Below are positions 57,645-64,000 of a DNA stretch of 64,000 nucleotides, piece by piece; positions within the stretch are counted from its first letter, which is position 1; every line of letters starts with the position of its first letter. The stretch is from G963667675 sp964291545 (GTDB lineage: Bacteria > Chloroflexota > Dehalococcoidia > Lucifugimonadales > UBA3495): the NCBI GenBank assembly GCA_964291545.2, contig OZ219860.1:868001-932000 (forward strand), written 5' to 3'. A model generated the notes under the pieces. It ran no database searches, had not been told where the DNA came from, and saw nothing but the letters and a program-made list of their open reading frames with translations. A program made the translations under genes and the position numbers.

Positions 57645-59825
57645 CTAGTCGTTGCCAGGAGCCGTCGCGGTCTCTGTTTCTTCTTCGACAGTTGTGGGGA
57701 AATGGAAGGGCAGCTCTACAATCATCTCGGTGAACTCCCCTGGCTCCGTCTCTACGCGAATGGCTCCGCCATGCTTCCGTACTATGTCCATGGACATGGC
57801 AAGGCCCAATCCCGTGCCCTTATCTGTTGGCTTGGTAGTGAAGAAGGGATTGAATATCTTGTCCACGACTTCCGGCGGGATGCCGCCGCCGTTATCCCTT
57901 ATCCGGACCTCTGCGTGGTCCTCTCCCCGGCGCGTGGTCAGTACAAGGGTCGGCATGTAGGAACCGCCATTTCCTTCCGCTGTAGAGCGGCGTCGCTCAT
58001 CGGTGGCGTAACAGGCGTTGCTGACCATGTTCAGGAAGACCCTGCCCATTTCTTGCGGGATCATTTCTATCTCGCCCATTTCAGGGTCCAGGTCATGCTG
58101 CAGGTCCAACTGGAAATTAGGGTCGGTGGCCCGAGCGCTGTGATACGCCAGGCGGGCGTGCTCTTCCAGAAGGTTGTTGACGTTGGTTGACTGCACGTCT
58201 CCCGAGTCCCTGCCCATCTGAAGCATGTCCTGAACGATCCGGTTGGCCCGTTGCCCGTGGGACCTGATGCGCCCGAGATTACCGCTCAAATCGCCGAAAA
58301 TCTCTTCGATAGCCTCTTTTTGCTTGTCCGCTACCGCCCCCTCCTCGTCCATCACCTCTTGCAGTTCCTTTATCAACTCCTCTGAGACCTCTGAGAAGTT
58401 GTTGATGAAGTTCAGCGGGTTGCGTATTTCGTGGGCCACTCCCGCGGTCAACTCTCCCAGGGCCGCCAGTTTTTCTCGCACAACGATCTGGTTCTGGGCA
58501 TGGCGCAGGTCCTCCAGCACGACTTCCAGTTCTTCGTTCTTGACCTGCAGTTCGTCCGCCAGCTTTTCCACCAGGTTCAGGCGCTGGACCTCCAGTGCGT
58601 GGCGACGGAACACTTCCAGGGCTGCGGCCATCTCAGCTACCTCGTCCCGGCCCTCGATTTCTACGCTGGCCTCCAGGTCTCCCCCGGCCATGCGCCGCAT
58701 CCAATCTGACAACAGCTTCAGGCGGCGTATCAGCATCCTCCCCACAAAGAGCCAGGCGATGAGCAACGCGCCGGCAACGCTGACTACGCTGATAGCCAGC
58801 AGCAGGGTACGGCCAGTAAAGATCGCATCGCTGGACGCCTGGGTAGCCGCCTGTGCGCTGGCTTCCGAGGCTGCCACAAGCCCGTTTACATCGCCGACCA
58901 ACTCGACTGCAATATTGCGGTTACTCTCCACCAAGCCCTGCTGGATCTCCTCCAACTCAAGTCTCTGCCTCAGCAGGTTAAAGCCCGTATCGTCTCCGGA
59001 CCCCAACTCGATCAACCTATCGAATATGGGCTGCACTTGATCCCTTAGCAGCGAGTCTCCAAGGGCGGAGAGGTTGCCGTCTATGCGGTTGTTAGCAGCT
59101 TCGAACCTTTCTACCAGGGGTTCGATGGACGACGCTTGGGAAAGGGTAAATGCATTAGCCAAAAGCTCCATGGCAATGCTGCCCTCAACCTGCAAGAGCA
59201 GCAGGTTGCGGTAGCGGTCGACCTGCGCCTGTGAGAAGTGGACCGTTTCGGGCGCCCGGTTTCTCTCACGGTCCCAGAGGCCGGTCACAATATAGAACAG
59301 TTGGTCGTCTATGGCCGGAACGATGATGCTGTCCAACTCTGTCCGCAACGCCGCCAACTCAAACGCCAACGCCTCAGTGCGCGTGTTCAGTTTGAATGAC
59401 TTTGCGGTTTCTTCCTGTAGATCTTCGATGTTGGATATCAAGCGGTCGGCGTTTGCCCTTACTCCGGAAAAGCTCTCGCCTCCGACGTTGCCTCCTTTCA
59501 ACAAGGCCAGTTGCTCCTCGAATGACATGCGGGCCTCTTCGATGCCGGCGACAACTTCGTTGAACTCTTCTTCCGTAGCCGCCGCCGTGAGCCGCGGAGC
59601 CGCGGCCGCCAGAATGCCTGTGTCCTCAGCCACAGCAAAAGAGGCGACAATACCCGGAATGCTCTCATCATTCACCTGGGTCTGCACGTCTCCAACGCTA
59701 TTGAACGACAACCAGCCCACCAGGCTGGCGCAAACGGTAAGTGCCACAGCGCCCCATATAGCCAGGTGAAGTTGGGTGGAGATGCGGGAGCTGCTGTCCA
59801 CTATGCGCTTCAATCGCTCTCTCAT
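57645..59825 (-). CDS. Membrane sensor histidine kinase with large extracytoplasmic helical domain
   Basis: A 726-residue kinase. Helix 1 is at 22-41 and helix 2 at 339-361; between them about 295 residues form a mostly helical sensor, like TorS-type or MCP-type four-helix bundles. HAMP (361-412) and a coiled coil (412-450) lead to the H-box AGVAHEIRNPLNFI (His465) and an HATPase domain with N-box NMVSNACYATDE and G-boxes DNGGGIPP and GTGLGLAMS. It has no receiver domain, so it must phosphorylate a separate one; the receiver-phosphatase at 61531 is a candidate. It overlaps the binding-protein gene upstream (ATGA). TorS-like sensing with a periplasmic protein is plausible. Confidence 0.93.
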   Translation of the reverse strand: MRERLKRIVDSSSRISTQLHLAIWGAVALTVCASLVGWLSFNSVGDVQTQVNDESIPGIVASFAVAEDTGILAAAAPRLTAAATEEEFNEVVAGIEEARMSFEEQLALLKGGNVGGESFSGVRANADRLISNIEDLQEETAKSFKLNTRTEALAFELAALRTELDSIIVPAIDDQLFYIVTGLWDRERNRAPETVHFSQAQVDRYRNLLLLQVEGSIAMELLANAFTLSQASSIEPLVERFEAANNRIDGNLSALGDSLLRDQVQPIFDRLIELGSGDDTGFNLLRQRLELEEIQQGLVESNRNIAVELVGDVNGLVAASEASAQAATQASSDAIFTGRTLLLAISVVSVAGALLIAWLFVGRMLIRRLKLLSDWMRRMAGGDLEASVEIEGRDEVAEMAAALEVFRRHALEVQRLNLVEKLADELQVKNEELEVVLEDLRHAQNQIVVREKLAALGELTAGVAHEIRNPLNFINNFSEVSEELIKELQEVMDEEGAVADKQKEAIEEIFGDLSGNLGRIRSHGQRANRIVQDMLQMGRDSGDVQSTNVNNLLEEHARLAYHSARATDPNFQLDLQHDLDPEMGEIEMIPQEMGRVFLNMVSNACYATDERRRSTAEGNGGSYMPTLVLTTRRGEDHAEVRIRDNGGGIPPEVVDKIFNPFFTTKPTDKGTGLGLAMSMDIVRKHGGAIRVETEPGEFTEMIVELPFHFPTTVEEETETATAPGND

Positions 59826-61117
59826 TGCCCAGGCTCCTGCAGGCTGTCTATGGGATTGTAACGGCCGTCGGCCCCAATCACCGTAAGAAACACGGCGTCG
59901 GATCCCTGGTTGTCATCTTCAAAGTTAAGTTTGAACCCATCCAACTCAGTAAGTTTCGGGCCGCTCAAGGCCTCCAGGAAGCAGGCTCGGCCCACATCGG
60001 GCCCGCAGATTTCCAGGCCAGCGATGGCCAGCCTGCCGGCCACGTAGCCTTCCAAAGAGACGAAGCCCGGTTCCGCGTTAGGGTCGTAGGCGTGCAAGGC
60101 TCCAAGATAAGAGGATACTATCGGTATAGACTCATCCTCCGGGAACGGCACAACCTGGGTCACGAATACCCCGGCGCCATCCGGTCCCAAATTATCGGCC
60201 AGGGCCTTGCTGCCCACGAACGAAATGGTCATGAAGACATAGTCCAACTGCGTACGCCGCGCCCACTTGATTAGCTCTGCCACGGGTTGGTACGCGCCCA
60301 CTATGATTACCGCCTCCGGCGAGCCTTGGCGCACGTCCAATAGGGCAGTCTTCACCGCCAGGGTATTACGAGTGTACCGTCCGACTGCCGCCAGCTCCAT
60401 GTCCCGGCGTTCCAAGGCGCTGGTCACACCGTTGAATCCGGCTCGCCCGTAGGAGTCATCCTGGTACACGATGGCAATCCGCTCGATGTTCCGGTCCTCC
60501 GTCAACCGGGCTACCATCTCTTCCGTCTCCTGATCGTATGAGGCCCGCAGGTTAACCACAGCGCCCAGGTCCGGGTTCCTCAGTAGGCCCGCCCCGGTAA
60601 AGGGTGCGACGTATGGGACACTGTTGGCTTCGGTCACCGGAACCGCCGAGCGCGACGTGGGAGTGCCAACGGCCCCAATCAAAGCAAAGACGGGTTGGTC
60701 GATCAACGCCACGGTGTTGGCAATTGCGGCCTCAGGTTCGTAGCGGTCATCCTGAGAGACAAGTTCGATTTGCCTACCGTGGACTCCCCCGGACTGATTG
60801 GCTTCATGAAAGGCTGCCTCGATACCCAGGCGCATGTTTATTCCAAGCTGTTGTGCAGGCCCGCTAAAGGCTGCAGATTGGCCAAACACGATGCGCTCGT
60901 CGTACACGCCGGCCTTGTCGGAGGTTGACGGACCTTCTGGCGTAGGTGTGGCGGCGGTTTCGGCTACCGGGGTGGAGGGAATCGTTATGCTGTCATCGAT
61001 GTTGGTGCGGCCGACGAAGTACCAGACTCCCAAGCTGAGTGCCAACGTCAGCAGTACCCCTCCCCCGATGCCCAGGACGAACAATTGGTCGGTTCGTATC
61101 CTGGGGAGGCGCCTCAC
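59822..61117 (-). CDS. Membrane-tethered branched-chain amino-acid-type binding protein
   Basis: A 431-residue protein of the Peripla_BP_6 fold (LivJ-like). An N-terminal helix at 13-35 anchors it, followed by a Thr/Pro linker and the bilobed receptor: VFGQSAAFSGPAQQLG, VHGRQIELVSQDDRYEP and VFALIGAVGTPTSRS. No permease or ATPase lies near, so it is probably a sensory receptor, not a transporter part. It starts at GTG directly after the RsbW-like gene's stop, with AGGAG ahead, and overlaps the kinase gene. It probably feeds ligand information to the kinase encoded next. The ligand is inferred to be small and amino-acid- or amide-like. Confidence 0.9.
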   Translation of the reverse strand: MRRLPRIRTDQLFVLGIGGGVLLTLALSLGVWYFVGRTNIDDSITIPSTPVAETAATPTPEGPSTSDKAGVYDERIVFGQSAAFSGPAQQLGINMRLGIEAAFHEANQSGGVHGRQIELVSQDDRYEPEAAIANTVALIDQPVFALIGAVGTPTSRSAVPVTEANSVPYVAPFTGAGLLRNPDLGAVVNLRASYDQETEEMVARLTEDRNIERIAIVYQDDSYGRAGFNGVTSALERRDMELAAVGRYTRNTLAVKTALLDVRQGSPEAVIIVGAYQPVAELIKWARRTQLDYVFMTISFVGSKALADNLGPDGAGVFVTQVVPFPEDESIPIVSSYLGALHAYDPNAEPGFVSLEGYVAGRLAIAGLEICGPDVGRACFLEALSGPKLTELDGFKLNFEDDNQGSDAVFLTVIGADGRYNPIDSLQEPGQ

Positions 61118-61534
61118 TCAACTCCTGTGCTTGACGAGTGTAAGACGGTTCTTACCGTCCTCCCGTTTGTATTCCATCTCGTCCATCATCTCGCGCACCA
61201 GATAGACGCCAAGACCGCCGATTGGTCTGTCGTTTAGGGGAGCGCTTACACTCGGATTGGGAGCGTCCTGTAATGGGTCGAAGGGCTTGCCGTCGTCCGT
61301 GATTTCGATGGTTACGGCCTCATCCTCCGACGTCAATTCAATCTCGACTTCATGGAATCCGCCGTCATGACCGTGGTTCACGACGTTGAGCCACAACTCT
61401 TCGAGGGCCAAATTCACCTGGAACGTCAGGTCCGCAGGCCAATCGTCCTCCTGCCCAAAATCCTCTATTGCACTGGCGAGACGGTCCATCTCCTCCAGCT
61501 TGGTTTCAATGGTCAACCGAAGCTTCGCGCTCAA
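61118..61534 (-). CDS. RsbW-like anti-sigma factor / serine kinase (HATPase)
   Basis: A 138-residue GHKL ATPase. The N-box LALEELWLNVVNHG and the GLGVYLVREMMDEM ATP-lid region fit RsbW/SpoIIAB-type switch kinases, which bind a sigma factor or a STAS antagonist and phosphorylate the latter. I start at TTG 61534, which overlaps the phosphatase stop as TTGA and has GAGAGGG 6 bp ahead; an ATG at 61567 would also be in frame but has no such support. No sigma-factor gene is in the window, so its target may be elsewhere. Confidence 0.85.
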   Translation of the reverse strand: MSAKLRLTIETKLEEMDRLASAIEDFGQEDDWPADLTFQVNLALEELWLNVVNHGHDGGFHEVEIELTSEDEAVTIEITDDGKPFDPLQDAPNPSVSAPLNDRPIGGLGVYLVREMMDEMEYKREDGKNRLTLVKHRS

Positions 61535-62709
61535 GAGGAACCCTCTCTGCAATGCAGTACCAGGCAAGTTATATCATCAGACTGGGGCGTCTCCCCAGCG
61601 AAGGCGTTCACTGCGTCGAAAACTGCCGCAGTTGTTTTCTCCGCATTGCCGGGGGGATTGGCGTTGAAGCGTTCCATCAGCGGGTCAAGGCCAAATTCCT
61701 CTTCTTCCGCGTTCATCGCCTCAGTTACGCCGTCGGTATATAGAACTACGGTGTCTCCCGGAGACAATGTCACGGTATTCTGGCCGTAGGGAATGCCTGA
61801 CACAATCCCCAAAGCGACCCCATCCGTCAGCGGAAGAAGGGTAGAGGTCCCATCTGCATGGACCAGCAACGGGCTGTTGTGCCCTCCGCTGGAGTAGGTC
61901 AGCTCCCTGGTGGCGGGATTGTACACAGCATACAAGACGGTGACGAACATCCCACTTTCGTTGTCTTCCAGCAAAAGGTCGTTGACCTCTTGCAGCACCT
62001 CGTCAGGGCGCCCGTGACCAATGGCTGCGCCCTTCAACAGCGTCCGGCTGGACATCATAAAGAGGGCGGCAGGCACACCTTTGTCCGATACGTCGGCCAC
62101 TGCCAGGCCAACCTGCCCGTTGCTCAGCATTATTACGTCAAAGAAGTCCCCCCCGACGTTGCGCGCCGCCTGCATCTTGCCGAACACCTCGTAGGCAGGG
62201 TTCTGAGGGAACTTGGTCGGGAGTATAGATTGCTGCATGCCCGTGGCGACGTCCAACTCGTTCTGTAGGGCCACCAGCTTGTCGCGAGACTGCAGTGCAT
62301 CTCGCCACTCGGCCATATGACGCAGCGTACGGTCTATCGTAACTTCCAGGTCCTCGAAATCTACTGGCTTGGTGACGAAGTCAAAGGCGCCGCGGTTCAT
62401 GGCGGTACGTATGTTCTTCATGTCGCCATACGCCGAAATTATCACCGAGCGGATATTGGGGTCCACCTTGGGAATTTGGTCCAAAAGGGTGAGTCCGTCC
62501 ATTTGGGGCATGTTGATGTCCGAGAGCACCATGTCTATGGTGTCGTCGTCGCCCAGCTTCTGTAACGCCTCAATACCGTTCTGTGCAAAGACAAACTGGT
62601 AGCGGCCCGCCCGGATATGACGACGCATGCGTTGGAGCATCAGGGGCTCCAAGTCCGGCTCGTCGTCTACTACCAGTATCTTGTAGGTTTCTTCTTCAGT
62701 TGATGTCAT
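61531..62709 (-). CDS. Response regulator-PP2C phosphatase (RsbU/RsbP-like)
   Basis: A 392-residue protein with an N-terminal receiver domain (phosphorylatable Asp64 in VLSDINMPQMDG, Lys114 in VTKPVD) joined by a helix to a PP2C-type Ser/Thr phosphatase. The phosphatase has NVGGDFFDV, VADVSDKGVPAAL, SSGGHNSPLL and PQSDDITCLVL, which hold its metal Asp residues. Such proteins dephosphorylate STAS antagonists when the receiver is phosphorylated. The kinase at 57645 lacks a receiver and could be its partner. It follows the STAS gene by 85 bp and overlaps the RsbW-like gene by 4 bp. Confidence 0.93.
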   Translation of the reverse strand: MTSTEEETYKILVVDDEPDLEPLMLQRMRRHIRAGRYQFVFAQNGIEALQKLGDDDTIDMVLSDINMPQMDGLTLLDQIPKVDPNIRSVIISAYGDMKNIRTAMNRGAFDFVTKPVDFEDLEVTIDRTLRHMAEWRDALQSRDKLVALQNELDVATGMQQSILPTKFPQNPAYEVFGKMQAARNVGGDFFDVIMLSNGQVGLAVADVSDKGVPAALFMMSSRTLLKGAAIGHGRPDEVLQEVNDLLLEDNESGMFVTVLYAVYNPATRELTYSSGGHNSPLLVHADGTSTLLPLTDGVALGIVSGIPYGQNTVTLSPGDTVVLYTDGVTEAMNAEEEEFGLDPLMERFNANPPGNAEKTTAAVFDAVNAFAGETPQSDDITCLVLHCREGSS

Positions 62710-62794
62710 TCCCCTCGCTCATACTCGCGTTTGCCAATCCTGCGATCACCGGACTGACCCTTGGTCGTCCGGGTGCGTGACGGGAGTGGGTTGC

Positions 62795-63133
62795 TTAGTT
62801 CTTGAAGGCGGCCAGGGCTTCGGCCTGGGAGGGGTGGATGGAAATGATCTTGTCAAACCCGCTGATTTCGAACACTTCCCGTATTGATGCCGAAAGCGAA
62901 CAAATGGCAAATTTGGCGTTCCTGCCCTGCAACACCTTTGCCATCAACAGAATCACCCGCAGGCCAGCGCTGCTTATGTAGGATAGCTTTTCCATGTCCA
63001 AGAGCACGGCGACATCATTGGAGTCAATCGAGGACTCCAGCGCAGTTTGGAATTCCCTTGCGTTGGCGCCATCTACCCGGCCATCCGTCTTCGCGATTAA
63101 GGTGTCGCCTTGTCGCTCTGTTTCTACTTCCAT
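62795..63133 (-). CDS. STAS-domain anti-sigma factor antagonist (RsbV/SpoIIAA-like)
   Basis: A 112-residue STAS protein, first gene of the signalling operon. The phosphorylation site is in LSYISSAGLRV, at Ser54 or Ser55, the usual place for RsbV/SpoIIAA proteins. The fold is short and typical, with VLLDMEKLSYI before it. It would be phosphorylated by the RsbW-like kinase and released by the PP2C phosphatase, thus relieving a sigma factor. The start is ATG with GGAGGGA ahead. Confidence 0.93.
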   Translation of the reverse strand: MEVETERQGDTLIAKTDGRVDGANAREFQTALESSIDSNDVAVLLDMEKLSYISSAGLRVILLMAKVLQGRNAKFAICSLSASIREVFEISGFDKIISIHPSQAEALAAFKN

Positions 63134-63278
63134 CGGTGATCCCTCCTCAAGGATAGATGCTATGCCTGCCTTCTCATTCGTTCAGGGTTCTGCTTACCTG
63201 TCGCCGAAAAGGGCGCCAGTTGACGGTCGGCGCCGCCATGGCTGGACGCCGACGCTGATGGCTGACGATAAGGCGTAC

Positions 63279-63307
63279 ATTATAACCACAATTAATTGAT
63301 ATGGAAA
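63279..63307 (-). promoter_or_regulatory. Promoter of the STAS-to-kinase operon
   Basis: On the minus strand, TTTCCA (63307-63302) and TATAAT (63284-63279) are 17 bp apart. This is the clearest promoter ahead of the operon and gives a leader of about 140 nt before the STAS gene. The region 63134-63278 contains no gene. Confidence 0.6.
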
Positions 63308-63405
63308 ACCTTTGTCGGGATATTAACCGAAAACCCGATTCACGATACCCGGCACAGCCATGAAATATACCACATTAAGGCCCGACTCTCACCACGGCTA
63401 AGCCA

Positions 63406-63435
63406 TTGCAGCGCCTCCTTCAGGTAAGCTAGAAT
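63406..63435 (+). promoter_or_regulatory. Promoter of the GPP34-family gene
   Basis: TTGCAG at 63406-63411 and TAGAAT at 63430-63435, spacer 18 bp. The start near 63442 gives a leader of about 60 nt before ATG 63502. It is divergent from the operon promoter at 63279. Confidence 0.5.
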
Positions 63436-63501
63436 ACCTCGCGTAGCTAGAAGGATTGCTGCCGGGGCAGCCGGCCAGAGTGCACAGAGAGGGAGATGTC
63501 C

Positions 63502-64000
63502 ATGCTTAGATTTGCCGAGGAAATCGTCCTGCTCTTGCTCAACGACGAAAACGGGAGACTCGCCCGCGTTTCCAGTTGGTCGCTGAACTATGCCCTTGCC
63601 GGGGCCGTCCTGATGGACCTGGCTATGGAGAATCGCATCGACACCGACCTCGAGAAGCTGGTGTTGATCGACCCTAGCCCCGTGGGCGACAGCCTGCTCG
63701 ACCCTACCCTGGCCGACATAGTCGCAGGGGAAGAGCGAGACTCCCGTTTCTGGGTTGAGCGCACCGCCGGCCGCGCCGAGGAGATCCGCGAAGAGGCCCT
63801 TGCCCGCCTGGTTAACCGCGGCATTCTGGAGCGTCGCGATGACCGGTTCTTATGGGTGTTTCGGTCCAGGCGATATCCCACCGTTCAAGGGGAAGCCGAG
63901 AAAGAAGTCAAGCGGCGCATCATGGAGGTCTTGTTCAGCGACGAGATCCCCGACCCCAGAGACGTGGTCATCATCTGCTTGGCTGACGCCTGCGGTATAT
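63502..64000 (+). CDS. GPP34-family protein, N-terminal part
   Basis: The first 166 codons of a protein that continues past the right edge. ATG 63502 has GAGGGAGA 5 bp ahead. The start LRFAEEIVLLLLNDENGRL, then ALAGAVLMDLAMENRID and IREEALARLVNRGILERR, matches the GPP34 (Golgi phosphoprotein 3) domain. In eukaryotes it binds phosphatidylinositol 4-phosphate at the Golgi; bacterial copies, common in actinobacteria and present elsewhere, are of unknown role. No membrane helix or signal is seen. Confidence 0.85.
   Translation, partial: MLRFAEEIVLLLLNDENGRLARVSSWSLNYALAGAVLMDLAMENRIDTDLEKLVLIDPSPVGDSLLDPTLADIVAGEERDSRFWVERTAGRAEEIREEALARLVNRGILERRDDRFLWVFRSRRYPTVQGEAEKEVKRRIMEVLFSDEIPDPRDVVIICLADACGI

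Noticed and set aside
63588..63881. Minus-strand frame of 97 codons opposite the GPP34 gene
   Set aside because: Antisense to a protein with a recognisable domain and good ribosome site.
1..64000. tRNA or rRNA genes
   Set aside because: No convincing T-arm or rRNA stretch was noticed on either strand by eye; a covariance search would be decisive.

Overview
The window is about 64 kb of high-GC bacterial chromosome, densely packed with short operons on both strands. It has no rRNA, recognisable tRNA, insertion sequence, phage or CRISPR. I infer a Chloroflexota bacterium, probably Dehalococcoidia/SAR202-like. The basis is the gene mix: crotonases, CaiB/BaiF and family-I CoA-transferases, thiolase, an LLM flavin oxidoreductase, a Baeyer-Villiger monooxygenase and L-2-hydroxyglutarate oxidase. 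Lipoproteins with long Pro/Thr linkers and frequent GTG/TTG starts fit as well. No phylogenetic marker was compared, so this is inference.

Layout. 1-2291 (-): crotonase, PHP phosphoesterase, crotonase and the start of an acyl-CoA ligase. 2313-4440: groES-groEL with a textbook promoter and terminator. 4668-7638: an unusual family-I CoA-transferase array laid out as subunit A, then a B-A fusion, then subunit B; both B domains lack the catalytic Glu. A decayed copy of the last gene's 3' end lies at 8960-9078, beyond an unrelated anchored protein. 9210-10918: a His/Cys-rich peptide gene convergent with a CDF metal exporter carrying a very His-rich tail; they share a bidirectional terminator. 11025-12958: TPP-riboswitch-controlled thiG-thiE-thiS. 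13152-17356: LolD/MacB-like ATPase plus a double-length FtsX-type permease. 17462-24935: L-2-hydroxyglutarate oxidase, a frameshifted MaoC-type dehydratase, plsX, fabG, an HSL-family esterase, a Baeyer-Villiger monooxygenase and an isochorismatase-type hydrolase. 24956-27425 (-): two CaiB/BaiF CoA-transferases. 27568-31064: a VWA protein and a CAP-domain lipoprotein.

31154-39539 is the pyrimidine operon pyrR-pyrB-pyrC-carA-(unknown)-carB behind a PyrR attenuator; pyrF lies apart at 41951. 39584-40232 is a VapBC-type toxin-antitoxin pair with a palindromic operator. 40336-49226 holds a ferredoxin, LysR regulator, DUF951 protein, pyrF, sfsA, an Nth-like glycosylase, a lipoprotein, a DAO-family oxidoreductase, glutamate dehydrogenase, a small membrane protein and a Trm112-like protein. 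49262-57530 holds a beta-propeller protein, thiolase, a DrrAB-type ABC exporter, NIPSNAP and jelly-roll proteins, a degenerate P-loop/deoxyribosyltransferase-like fusion and an LLM oxidoreductase.

57645-63307 (-) is a compact signalling operon: STAS antagonist, receiver-PP2C phosphatase, RsbW-like kinase, membrane-tethered amino-acid-type binding protein and sensor histidine kinase, all but the first pair overlapping or abutting. The window ends inside a GPP34-family gene.

The most interesting points are the CoA-transferase array with altered active sites (4668-7638), the signalling operon that pairs a transport-type binding protein with a partner-switching cassette, the P-loop/deoxyribosyltransferase-like fusion (54897-56066), and the paired His-rich metal genes (9210-10918).
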